Assembly (NCBI GenBank): GCA_052400665.1
Contig: JBQTGK010000015.1
Strand: one strand, 5' to 3'
Source of the DNA: JBQTGK01 sp052400665
GTDB taxonomy: Bacteria; Bacteroidota; Bacteroidia; Bacteroidales; Marinifilaceae
DNA: 64,000 nt
The notes beneath the pieces are model-generated. The model did not search any database. It was not told where the DNA came from and worked only from the letters and a program-made list of their open reading frames with translations. A program made the position numbers and the translations under genes. Below, in pieces: positions 24,106 to 32,714 of the stretch (position 1 is its first letter; each line of letters begins with the position of its first letter).

Positions 24106-24819
24106 ATGAAAATTGCATTAATAGGCTATGGTAAGATGGGCAAAGAAATAGAGCAAATTGCCATTAGCCGCGGACATAAAGTAGAATTAATTATTGATCA
24201 GGACAATCAAAATGATCTTTGTCCTGAGCATCTTAAAAACATTGATGTAGCCATCGAATTTACAAATCCTAATTCGGCCTACAACAACTATATAGAATGC
24301 TTTAAGGCTAATATCCCTGTTGTTTCGGGAACAACCGGATGGCTGGATAAAATGCCTGAAATAGAAAAATTCTGTAAAAAAGGAAAAGGCTTCTTTTATG
24401 CTTCAAATTTTAGTTTGGGAGTAAATTTATTCTTCGAACTAAATAAAAAGTTAAGCAAGCTAATGGCTCCATTTAAGGAATACAATGTTGATATGGAAGA
24501 AATTCATCATACCCACAAATTAGATTCTCCAAGTGGAACTGCAATTACTTTGGCCGAAGGAATAATCGATAATCATCCAAAAAAGGAAAAATGGATTGAA
24601 GCCACAAGTATGAAAGAAGATGAAGTGAGCATACTTGCCAAACGACATGGTGCTGTTCCGGGAACTCATGCTGTTACCTGGCATTCGGAAGTTGATGAGA
24701 TTAGTATTCAACATCAGGCTTATAGCCGAAAAGGTTTTGCTTTAGGGGCTGTATTAGCAGCCGAATTTATGCCTAAAAAAGAGGGTTTTTATGGTATGAA
24801 TGATCTTTTACAACTATAA
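24106..24819 (+). CDS. dapB: 4-hydroxy-tetrahydrodipicolinate reductase
   Basis: A 237-residue cytoplasmic enzyme of lysine/diaminopimelate synthesis that reduces HTPA with NAD(P)H. The N-terminal Rossmann motif is IALIGYGKMGKEIE, the catalytic signature EEIHHTHKLDSPSGTA is near residue 128-143, and VSGTTGW lies in between. Length is slightly short compared with proteobacterial DapB but normal for Bacteroidota. lepB follows after 35 nt, so the two are probably co-transcribed. Confidence 0.96.
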   Translation: MKIALIGYGKMGKEIEQIAISRGHKVELIIDQDNQNDLCPEHLKNIDVAIEFTNPNSAYNNYIECFKANIPVVSGTTGWLDKMPEIEKFCKKGKGFFYASNFSLGVNLFFELNKKLSKLMAPFKEYNVDMEEIHHTHKLDSPSGTAITLAEGIIDNHPKKEKWIEATSMKEDEVSILAKRHGAVPGTHAVTWHSEVDEISIQHQAYSRKGFALGAVLAAEFMPKKEGFYGMNDLLQL

Positions 24820-24854
24820 AATAAAATATTAGAAAATCATTTAAAATAGATTGA

Positions 24855-26243
24855 ATGAAAGACATACTAAGAAACAAATGGTTTAAATTTTCAGTGGCTT
24901 TACTTGTAGCATTACTGATGATTATCTGGATTGGTAATTACTGGCTAATTTTAGGCTTACCAATATTATTTGATGTTTACATCAGCAAAAAAGTACACTG
25001 GGCTTTTTGGAAGAAAAAAGGAGTTAAGAAGCAAAGTGCAGCTGTTGAATGGATTGATGCAATTATTTTTGCAGTTGTAGCTGCCACAATAATAAGAATG
25101 TTTTTTATTGAGGCTTACACAATTCCAACCTCATCGATGGAAAAATCCTTACTGGTTGGCGATTATCTTTTTGTAAGTAAAGTTGCTTACGGGCCAAAAA
25201 TACCGAACACTCCCCTATCGTTTCCCTTTGCCCATCATACAATGCCGGGAACTACACAAACAAAATCGTACCTGGAATGGATCAATTGGCCTTATAAAAG
25301 ACTGGCGGGTATCAACGAAATTAAAAGAAACGATGTTGTAGTCTTTAATTTCCCTGCCGGGGATACAATAATTGTGGGACAGGAAAATCCCGATTACTAC
25401 TCGCGCATTAGAGGAATTGCTAACTCGGTAAAAGCTTCGGACATGCAAAAAGGCCGTGAACTGCAAAACGACGAAGCGTACAAAAAAATGGCCCGAAAAT
25501 ATTTGGCAGAGAATAATGAAATAAGATCAAGGCCTGTTGATAAAAGAGAAAATTATATTAAGCGCTGTGTAGCAATGCCTGGCGATACAATTTCCAGTAT
25601 CGACGGACAAGTTTACATTAACGGGAAAAAGCAGGATAAGATTGAGGAAATGCAATTCAGATACCAGATTAGGACAAATGGCAGCCTCATAAATCCAAGG
25701 AAATTGGAAGAGATGAACATCACGAAAACCGAAATCGGACAAAGTGGATCAATCTATGAAATGCCCTTATCGGAGGCTAAAGCTGCCAAATTAGCTAAAT
25801 TAAGCAATGTATCATCTATTGTTAAAATGACTTATAATGTTGGGGCTCCCGAAGATGTTTTTCCTTTTAGCGATCATTACAATTGGAACAGAGATAACTT
25901 TGGACCTTTAGTAATTCCCAAAAAAGGACAAACTGTAAAGCTTAATCTGGAAACTTTGCCTTTATACGAAAGGGTAATTAATGCTTATGAAGAAAATTCT
26001 TTATCGGTAAAAGATTCTACCATTTATATTAACGGCAAACCTGCAGATACCTATACGTTTGCAATGAACTATTACTGGATGATGGGTGACAATCGTCACA
26101 TGTCTGCAGATTCTCGATATTGGGGATATGTACCTGAAGATCATGTGGTAGGTAAAGCTTCGTTTATCTGGCTTTCGCTGGATAAAAATAAAAGTGCATT
26201 CGAAAAAATCAGATGGGACAGAATATTTAAATGGATCCACTAA
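24855..26243 (+). CDS. lepB: Signal peptidase I
   Basis: A 462-residue inner-membrane serine protease that removes signal peptides. Two hydrophobic segments (about 10-45 and 66-85) anchor it. The catalytic Ser lies in IPTSSMEKSLLVGDYLFV and the general-base Lys in ENYIKRCVAMPGD; the later box D region is MMGDNRHMSADSRYWG. It is much longer than Escherichia coli LepB because of two inserts in the periplasmic domain, as is usual in this phylum. It lies in the dapB-lepB-wbqC order that I recall as common in Bacteroidota. A terminator follows 21 bp downstream. Confidence 0.95.
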   Translation: MKDILRNKWFKFSVALLVALLMIIWIGNYWLILGLPILFDVYISKKVHWAFWKKKGVKKQSAAVEWIDAIIFAVVAATIIRMFFIEAYTIPTSSMEKSLLVGDYLFVSKVAYGPKIPNTPLSFPFAHHTMPGTTQTKSYLEWINWPYKRLAGINEIKRNDVVVFNFPAGDTIIVGQENPDYYSRIRGIANSVKASDMQKGRELQNDEAYKKMARKYLAENNEIRSRPVDKRENYIKRCVAMPGDTISSIDGQVYINGKKQDKIEEMQFRYQIRTNGSLINPRKLEEMNITKTEIGQSGSIYEMPLSEAKAAKLAKLSNVSSIVKMTYNVGAPEDVFPFSDHYNWNRDNFGPLVIPKKGQTVKLNLETLPLYERVINAYEENSLSVKDSTIYINGKPADTYTFAMNYYWMMGDNRHMSADSRYWGYVPEDHVVGKASFIWLSLDKNKSAFEKIRWDRIFKWIH

Positions 26244-26264
26244 TCTTCACAATAAAAAATTAGC

Positions 26265-26292
26265 AAAAAGACACCTTCTGGTGTCTTTTTCT
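26265..26292 (+). terminator. Terminator of dapB-lepB
   Basis: AAAAAGACACC (26265-26275), loop TTCT, GGTGTCTTTTT (26280-26290), continuing into CTTTT. Confidence 0.9.
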
Positions 26293-26411
26293 TTTACCAT
26301 GATTTTTGTAGTTTCGCACTGTTGTGATATCACAGTTTATTACGTTTTTTTTAAGGCATCTCTCTAAATAAATACCAGACAGATGGCGAGAATACATCTG
26401 ATAATTTTAAA

Positions 26412-27059
26412 ATGGAAAATACTCAGGCCTTACTGGCAACTTCATATTTTGCCCCAATTCAGTATTATTGCAAATTAATTCAATACAATAAAGTACTGAT
26501 TGAACAATGGGAAAACTATTCTAAACAATCGTACCGAAACAGATGTAACATATACGGAGCTAATGGGGTACTGCCTTTGTCGGTTCCTGTGGAAAAAGCT
26601 ACTCACAAAAAAATACTAACCAAAGATGTTAGAATTTCCTACGATACGAATTGGCAAAAACTACATTTAAAAGGCATTGAAGCAGGCTACAAATCTTCTC
26701 CCTTCTACGAGTATTACATTGACGATTTAGAGCGATTTTTCACACAAAAACATGAATTTCTTCTGGATTTTAACCTGGAAATTCAGGAAGAAATTTGCTC
26801 TTTACTGGAAATAGAATGTAATACGGTACTAACCGATGATTTTATTGAAGCCGAAGCCGATCATATTATCAATTACCGCGATTCAATTCATCCTAAAGCA
26901 TCTAAAAATAAAACAGACCTTATGTTTGAGGCAAAACCATACACTCAGGTGTTTGGAGACAAACATGGTTTTCAGGCGAACCTTAGCATTTTAGATGTCC
27001 TGTTTAACCTGGGTCCCGATGGATTAAGCTATCTGGAATCCTGTTTAACAGATGCTTAA
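26412..27059 (+). CDS. WbqC-like family protein
   Basis: A 215-residue protein of the WbqC family (PF08889). It has the usual features: YFAPIQYYCKLIQYNKVLIEQ at the start, SYRNRCNIYGANGVLPLSVPV near residue 40, and the C-terminal QANLSILDVLFNLGPDGLSYL. Some relatives occur in O-antigen clusters, but the Bacteroidota copy next to lepB has no proven activity. No signal peptide is seen. Its 3' end overlaps the convergent NUDIX gene by 15 bp with no terminator between them. Confidence 0.88.
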   Translation: MENTQALLATSYFAPIQYYCKLIQYNKVLIEQWENYSKQSYRNRCNIYGANGVLPLSVPVEKATHKKILTKDVRISYDTNWQKLHLKGIEAGYKSSPFYEYYIDDLERFFTQKHEFLLDFNLEIQEEICSLLEIECNTVLTDDFIEAEADHIINYRDSIHPKASKNKTDLMFEAKPYTQVFGDKHGFQANLSILDVLFNLGPDGLSYLESCLTDA

Positions 27060-27482
27060 ATGCTCTTTTAAGTCCTGCATAATTTGTTCGTGATCGAATG
27101 CCAGCTTAGGTAAACTATCAACTTTAATCCATTGGGCTTTTAATGCGTCATCCTCTCCCTTTACCAAGGGCAATACCGATGCTTCCATTTGAGCAATATA
27201 AACTACTGAGACCGTTCTGCCACGGGGATCTCGATTTACTGCACCATAAGTTTTGAACTGACTTAAGGTAATTCCCTCAAATCCGGTTTCCTCTTTTAAT
27301 TCACGAAAAGCTGCTGTCTTCAGATCCTCATCCATATCAACGAATCCCCCCGGAAAAGCCCACATTTCTTTATAAGGATCGTTTCTCCTCTGAATTAATA
27401 AAACATATAGTTCGCCCCTGCATTTGCAAAATATTGCACAATCAACAGTTAAAGCGGGTCTTGGATATTTATAGGTGTACAT
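27045..27482 (-). CDS. NUDIX hydrolase
   Basis: A 145-residue protein from the ATG at 27482 (a longer frame to 27515 exists, but MYTYKYPRPALTVDCAIF is the usual family start). The NUDIX box is intact: GGFVDMDEDLKTAAFRELKE followed by ETGFEG. It hydrolyses a nucleoside diphosphate linked to another moiety; the N-terminal PRPALTVDCAIFC and GAVNRDPRGRTVSVVY segments resemble ADP-ribose pyrophosphatase/NrtR-like Bacteroidota proteins, but no DNA-binding domain is present. It converges on wbqC with a 15-bp overlap and lies 62 bp downstream of the NlpC/P60 gene on the same strand. Confidence 0.9.
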   Translation of the reverse strand: MYTYKYPRPALTVDCAIFCKCRGELYVLLIQRRNDPYKEMWAFPGGFVDMDEDLKTAAFRELKEETGFEGITLSQFKTYGAVNRDPRGRTVSVVYIAQMEASVLPLVKGEDDALKAQWIKVDSLPKLAFDHEQIMQDLKEHLSIC

Positions 27483-27544
27483 GATGTGTGTGAATGAGTA
27501 ATAGTTATAATACACATGTGCTATTATGTCACTTCCCGGGTATT

Positions 27545-28345
27545 CTATTTATCGCTACTAAGGATTCTTTTAATGACTCTAAGCTTGTGTGAATATCGTT
27601 TGGTATCTACATTAAAAATTCCCTGATGATCGACATTATCGATACGAACTTTTCCTGAGGCATGAATAATTTTATGCCTGTCCCAGATAATTCCTACATG
27701 AGTGATTCTTCCCTCTGCATCATCGAAAAAAGCCAAATCGCCTGGCAAGGCTTCTTCAACAAATGTTAAGGAGTTGCCTATTAAAACCTGCTGACTGGCA
27801 TCGCGGGGTAAGCTTATACCATTTAATTTGTAAACAATTTGCGTTAATCCCGAACAGTCGATGCCATAAGGTGTTCGTCCACCCCACAAATAGGGGGCAT
27901 TAAAATACTTTAAGGCCGCTTTGATAATAGAATCCCGAATATGATTTTCTAGTGAATTATCATTAACCTTTCCCTGATAAAAATATTTTTTATCGCCGAT
28001 ACTAAAGGATTTTTCCTGAGAATTACAAGATGGAAAAGAGCTTCCCGGAACAATTAATTTATTGGAGTAATCCTTCTCCTGATATACCAGATTAAAAGTA
28101 TCATTGGCAATTGCAGGAATCGTATTTTCCAACTGCTGAAATGTGGATTCTGAAATCTCAGTAATCATTTTTGTATCAACCCATCCCTCATACTTATCGA
28201 ATGCTAGTCGAACCTTACTCCAATTCTCTACTTCCTCGATAATCTCAAAATACTCACCAAACAATATTTGTGTGACCATCTCGCTTTTCTCTGCAGACTC
28301 ATTTCGTACTGGAATAATACTTAAATCGGAAATGCCGTATTTCAT
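27545..28345 (-). CDS. SH3 and NlpC/P60 peptidoglycan endopeptidase
   Basis: 266 residues: N-terminal bacterial SH3-like domain(s) (about 1-120, SKVRLAFDKYEGWVDTKMI) and a C-terminal C40 NlpC/P60 domain (about 135-260). The catalytic Cys is in YGIDCSGLTQIVY, the His in ITHVGIIWD and the third residue in KIIHASG. Members cut gamma-D-Glu-DAP bonds in cell-wall peptides. No clear signal peptide is visible at the chosen start, so it may act in muropeptide recycling in the cytoplasm, as related Bacteroides proteins do, rather than on the intact wall. A -7 box TATATTTG lies 29 bp upstream. Confidence 0.9.
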   Translation of the reverse strand: MKYGISDLSIIPVRNESAEKSEMVTQILFGEYFEIIEEVENWSKVRLAFDKYEGWVDTKMITEISESTFQQLENTIPAIANDTFNLVYQEKDYSNKLIVPGSSFPSCNSQEKSFSIGDKKYFYQGKVNDNSLENHIRDSIIKAALKYFNAPYLWGGRTPYGIDCSGLTQIVYKLNGISLPRDASQQVLIGNSLTFVEEALPGDLAFFDDAEGRITHVGIIWDRHKIIHASGKVRIDNVDHQGIFNVDTKRYSHKLRVIKRILSSDK

Positions 28346-28373
28346 TTATTTTTTGCTTATTGTTCGTATCAAT

Positions 28374-28381
28374 CAAATATA
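28374..28381 (-). promoter_or_regulatory. Promoter -7 box of NlpC/P60 gene
   Basis: Minus-strand TATATTTG, a perfect TAnnTTTG match, 28 nt before the ATG. No TTG is found at the -33 distance. Confidence 0.45.
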
Positions 28382-28535
28382 AAAAATAAAATTATGTTTT
28401 TACTTCCTGTTTAATATATTTGCTTTTATATAATATGGGTAAAAGAAAACAATAATAATTTTTTAGCAAAAGATATTCGATTAATTTTATACAAGAATTT
28501 TAGTATTGGTAAAACCATATAAAACGAATAACTCA

Positions 28536-30668
28536 ATGAACAAATATTTCAGGTTGATCCGTCAGAACCTAAATAACATTTATCGTTTTTCCATAACGGC
28601 AATTACCGTTATTCTAATAATAATGTTATTTCCGAATATTGGAAATTTTAAATACGAATACCAAAAGGGCAAACCCTGGATGCATGAGACACTTATTGCA
28701 CCCTTCGATTTTTCAATTCTAAAAACAGAAAAGGAACTCAAGAGTAACCGCGATAGTATCCTGACTCGTTTCAGTCCTTTTTTTAAAACAGATACTTCGG
28801 TATATCCCCGAATAATGAAAAAGTTTGAATCTAATTTTGCTAAAAAATGGAACAAATTTGAGAAATCGTCGAGCTTTAAAGCTTTAAAATATTCAGCCAA
28901 AAGAAATGAGGCCGAAAAAATACTCACTCGCAATTATATAAAAACCAACTTATCTAATTTTTATCAGAAAGGCATTGCCGATCTGCAAAACGAACAGCAA
29001 AAATACAATTTCGAACTTCCTAAAACCATAAATAAATCGCTTAATAATATAAACGAACTTATAAGTGTTAATGATATTTTCTCATCACGTGAGGCTTATG
29101 AAACTTTAAACAATCAAATTAAAGAAGATTTTGAATCGGGTCTTTTTCAGGGTTTTATTCAAGATTTAAATATTGATTCTTATCTGGAGCCAAATTTATT
29201 CTATGATAAAGAGGTATCAGAACAGGTAAAAAGCAGCATGCTTTCGAATATTTCACTTACCAAAGGAAAAGTAGATTATGGAACACGAATTGTACTTCGA
29301 GGAGACATCATTAACGATGACACTTTTCTTATTCTGGAATCGCTAAAAAAGGATTATGAAAATATTTTAGGCTCCTCCCAAAACCACTATCTAATTCTGG
29401 CAGGACAGAGTCTTTTGGTAATATCCTGCATTGTTTTATTGTTTTTATATTTAAGAAATTTCAGGAGAAAAATTCTGCACGACAATAAAAAACTCCTCTT
29501 TATTTTTATGTTGGTTTTAATGTTTGTAGCCATTACTACTCTGGTTTTAAAATTCCCTAAAATTAACATCTATATTATTCCCTTTGCACTAATAACAATT
29601 GTGGTTCGAACGCTTATGGACAGCCGTACGGCTTTGTTTGTATTTATTGTTACAGTGTTAATTACCGGATTTTTAGCCCCAAATGGATTCGAGTTTGTAT
29701 TTTTACAGATGTCGGCAGGTATTATGGCAATTTATAGCTTACCTCGCCTTGAACGACGGGGACAATTGGTACTCACAGGAGTTATTACCTTTATTACTTA
29801 TAGTGTTGTGTATTTTGCTTTCGCGATAACTCAAATCAGTCATATTTCAGAACTCAGCTGGTTTAATTTTATGTGGTTTGCCATTAACGGACTGCTTCTT
29901 ACTTTCTCGTATTCTTTAATTTACATATTCGAGAAATTATTTGGTTTTCTCTCTGATGTAACCCTTATAGAGTTATCTAATCAGAATCATCCACTTTTAC
30001 GAGAGCTTACAAAACAATCGCCTGGTACTTTTCAACACTCTTTGCAGGTTGCGAATCTTGCCGAAGCAGCAATTAACCATATTGGAGGAAATCCTTTATT
30101 GGTAAGAACAGGTGCTTTGTATCACGACATCGGTAAAATGAAACATCCCATTTACTTTATCGAGAATCAGCTTTCAAACTCAAATCCCCATGATAATTTA
30201 GAATTCGATAAAAGTGCTCAAATTATAACCGATCATGTAAAATACGGTGTAAAAATTGCTAAAAAATATAAACTTCCTCAAAAAATAATCGACTTTATAG
30301 AGACGCATCATGGGGCTGGAAAAGTAATGTATTTCTATACCTCGTTCAAAAATAAATATCCGGATAAAGAAATTGATGAAGAAAAATTCAAATACCCGGG
30401 TCCTGACCCATTTAGCAAAGAAACTGCTGTTTTAATGATGGCTGATGGAATTGAAGCTGCTTCGAGAAGCTTAAAAGTAAAATCGCCGGAAAGCATTCGA
30501 GGATTAATTGATAGTATTATCGACAAACAGGTGAGCGAACATCGCTTTGCAAATGCTGATATTACATTTAAAAATATCAATGAAATTAAGGAAATATTTA
30601 CCAATGCATTAATTAATGTTTACCATGCAAGAATAGAATATCCGGAAGAAAAAAAGAACAAAGATTAG
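28536..30668 (+). CDS. 7TM-HD phosphohydrolase (PgpH-like)
   Basis: 710 residues from the ATG at 28536 (the in-frame TTG at 28506 is less likely). Order: one N-terminal helix, an extracytoplasmic 7TMR-HDED domain (about 50-280), seven membrane helices (about 290-480), then a cytoplasmic HD domain. Metal-binding motifs are present: PGTFQHSLQVANLAEAA, ALYHDIGKMKHP and IIDFIETHHGAGKV. Relatives such as Listeria PgpH hydrolyse cyclic di-AMP, so a role in c-di-AMP turnover in osmotic or wall control is likely by family. It is monocistronic with a strong terminator. Confidence 0.9.
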   Translation: MNKYFRLIRQNLNNIYRFSITAITVILIIMLFPNIGNFKYEYQKGKPWMHETLIAPFDFSILKTEKELKSNRDSILTRFSPFFKTDTSVYPRIMKKFESNFAKKWNKFEKSSSFKALKYSAKRNEAEKILTRNYIKTNLSNFYQKGIADLQNEQQKYNFELPKTINKSLNNINELISVNDIFSSREAYETLNNQIKEDFESGLFQGFIQDLNIDSYLEPNLFYDKEVSEQVKSSMLSNISLTKGKVDYGTRIVLRGDIINDDTFLILESLKKDYENILGSSQNHYLILAGQSLLVISCIVLLFLYLRNFRRKILHDNKKLLFIFMLVLMFVAITTLVLKFPKINIYIIPFALITIVVRTLMDSRTALFVFIVTVLITGFLAPNGFEFVFLQMSAGIMAIYSLPRLERRGQLVLTGVITFITYSVVYFAFAITQISHISELSWFNFMWFAINGLLLTFSYSLIYIFEKLFGFLSDVTLIELSNQNHPLLRELTKQSPGTFQHSLQVANLAEAAINHIGGNPLLVRTGALYHDIGKMKHPIYFIENQLSNSNPHDNLEFDKSAQIITDHVKYGVKIAKKYKLPQKIIDFIETHHGAGKVMYFYTSFKNKYPDKEIDEEKFKYPGPDPFSKETAVLMMADGIEAASRSLKVKSPESIRGLIDSIIDKQVSEHRFANADITFKNINEIKEIFTNALINVYHARIEYPEEKKNKD

Positions 30669-30690
30669 ATCCTAAGATCCAATAATAGAA

Positions 30691-30741
30691 AAGCAAGATT
30701 AGAAGACAATAAATGTCTTTACTAATCTTGCTTTTTTTTGC
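30691..30741 (+). terminator. Terminator of 7TM-HD gene
   Basis: AAGCAAGATTAG (30691-30702) pairs with CTAATCTTGCTT (30722-30733) around a second small hairpin AAGACA/TGTCTT, followed by a T-run. Confidence 0.92.
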
Positions 30742-30950
30742 ATCTATAAACCACCTAATAAGTTCACAAATAACGAATTGAATGAAACCTAGCTGCATCA
30801 ATTCTATTTTTTTTTGGGTGGTATTTTTCGTAACTTATAAAGAGTGATTCGTTTCACATAAATTATAGAACACAAAATATTAATCAAGCTTTTTTTACAT
30901 GTCCAATTGTTAAAATAATTTGCTTTATCATACACTTAAACCTTACTATT

Positions 30951-32606
30951 ATGATGCGAAATCCCATTTTTTTATTTGGACTAATTATTTCGATCGCGCT
31001 AGCAGTATCCTGCCAGCCAGATAAAAAGGTAGAACAGAAAAAAACAGCCGATTCTGTAATGCAGCGAAAATTAGCCAACTATTCAAAAGTAAAACTATCA
31101 GCCGATCTTAATTCTCTCTCTGCACAAGAAATTAAAGTATTTTCGAACCTTATAAAAGCTGCAAATGCTATTGATAAAGTTTATTGGATGCAGGCATACG
31201 GCAATAAAGATTCACTTTTAAGTAAGATTAGCAATCAGGATATGAAAGAATATGCCATGATTAATTACGGTCCCTGGGATCGTTTGGATGGCTTCACATC
31301 TTTTACAGATGACTTTCCACCCCGACCACTAGGAATTGGATTCTTCCCCTCTGATTTAAATCAGGAAGAATTTTTTAATCTTACTGACGACAACAAATAC
31401 AATCCATTTACAATTATTAAACGTGATAAGAAGGGCAACTTAAAAGTTATTCCCTATCGCAATGCTTTCAAAGCTGAATTAAACAATGCTGCAAGCTACC
31501 TCAATACAGCGGCAGAATTAGCTGAATCAGAAGAATTTAAAATCTATTTACAACAAAGAGCTAAAGATTTAGTATCTGATAATTTTGAAAAAAGCGACTG
31601 TTTATGGTTGAAATTAAATGACAGTTCTCTCGATTTTATTGCCGGACCTATTGTAAATAGTGAGGATCATCTGTTATGGACAAAATATTCCTATGGAGCA
31701 TTTATTCTTTTGAGGAATAAGGAATGGACAAAAAAGACAGAAAAATACGCTTCCCTACTTCCCTTCTTACAAAAAAACTTACCTGTTAACGATAAATTTA
31801 AATCTGAATCAAATATCAGTGAAGCAAATATTGTGATATACGATGTTCTTTACAATTCGGGTTATTGCAATGCTGGAAACAAATTAATCGGTCTGAACCT
31901 TCCAATTGGAAACAATCATATTAAATGTGGAACCAGAAAAGTGCATTTTAAGAATGTAATGCAGGCAAAATTCGACAAAATTCTTATGCCTATCAGTGCA
32001 CTGGTGATTGATGAAAAACAAAAAAGAAATGTAAATTTTGATTCTTTCTTTTTAAATACAATTTTCTATGAGATAAGCAATGAACTTGGAATTTCAAATA
32101 CCATTAACGGAAACGGAGATGTAAAAGATGCTTTAAAAGAACATTCCAATGTAATTAACGAATTAAAAAATGATGTTTTAAGAATGTATCTACTAAATCA
32201 GGTTCATGAAATGAGACAACTGGAAAATATCAATATGCTTGAAAATTACGTAACCTATATGGCCGATGTATTTAGATCGATACGATTTGGTATTACCGAC
32301 TCTCAAGGAGTTGCCAATATGATTCGATTCTACTATTTCGAAGAACAGGAAGCCTTTAAGTATAACTCAAAAACCGGCACCTATAAAATTAACGATTACA
32401 AAATGAAAAAAGCCATAGAATCTCTTACCAAACTTGTATTAGAAATACAAGGCAATGGAGATTATGCTGCCGCCGATCGATTAGTTAAAGACAAAGGTTT
32501 TATTCGAAATGATTTGCTTCAGGATCTATATCGAATTCAAAGAGCCAGAATTCCAAAAGATTTAATTTATGATCAGGGCGAAAAAGCAATTATAACAGAA
32601 AATTAA
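30951..32606 (+). CDS. M49-like lipoprotein, probable inactive peptidase
   Basis: A 551-residue lipoprotein (lipobox AVSC, Cys about residue 21) matching the Bacteroidota dipeptidyl-peptidase III / M49-type zinc hydrolases over its full length (ADLNSLSAQEIKVFSNLIKA; NLPIGNNHIKCGTRKVHFKN). Family enzymes bind zinc through HExxH or HExxxH plus a downstream Glu (EEGKAD-type). Here the first motif reads FYEISNELG: the two His positions are Tyr373 and Asn377, while Glu374 remains. The second motif reads INELKND. Loss of both histidine ligands predicts no zinc and no peptidase activity; a binding or scaffold function is possible. It is followed by its own terminator and a TonB receptor. Confidence 0.8.
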   Translation: MMRNPIFLFGLIISIALAVSCQPDKKVEQKKTADSVMQRKLANYSKVKLSADLNSLSAQEIKVFSNLIKAANAIDKVYWMQAYGNKDSLLSKISNQDMKEYAMINYGPWDRLDGFTSFTDDFPPRPLGIGFFPSDLNQEEFFNLTDDNKYNPFTIIKRDKKGNLKVIPYRNAFKAELNNAASYLNTAAELAESEEFKIYLQQRAKDLVSDNFEKSDCLWLKLNDSSLDFIAGPIVNSEDHLLWTKYSYGAFILLRNKEWTKKTEKYASLLPFLQKNLPVNDKFKSESNISEANIVIYDVLYNSGYCNAGNKLIGLNLPIGNNHIKCGTRKVHFKNVMQAKFDKILMPISALVIDEKQKRNVNFDSFFLNTIFYEISNELGISNTINGNGDVKDALKEHSNVINELKNDVLRMYLLNQVHEMRQLENINMLENYVTYMADVFRSIRFGITDSQGVANMIRFYYFEEQEAFKYNSKTGTYKINDYKMKKAIESLTKLVLEIQGNGDYAAADRLVKDKGFIRNDLLQDLYRIQRARIPKDLIYDQGEKAIITEN

Positions 32607-32629
32607 CTCATTTATATATTCTAAACCTT

Positions 32630-32657
32630 AGGCATCTTAAGAGATGCCTTTTTTTTA
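32630..32657 (+). terminator. Terminator of M49-like gene
   Basis: AGGCATCT (32630-32637), loop TAAG, AGATGCCT (32642-32649), then eight T. Confidence 0.9.
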
Positions 32658-32680
32658 TATTCTGATTAAAATATTTATCA

Positions 32681-32688
32681 TACATTTG
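32681..32688 (+). promoter_or_regulatory. Promoter -7 box of TonB receptor
   Basis: TACATTTG is a perfect TAnnTTTG match, 26 nt before the ATG at 32715. A -33 TTG was not seen. Confidence 0.5.
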
Positions 32689-32714
32689 AGCTAGTTAAAA
32701 AAAATAAACTACAA

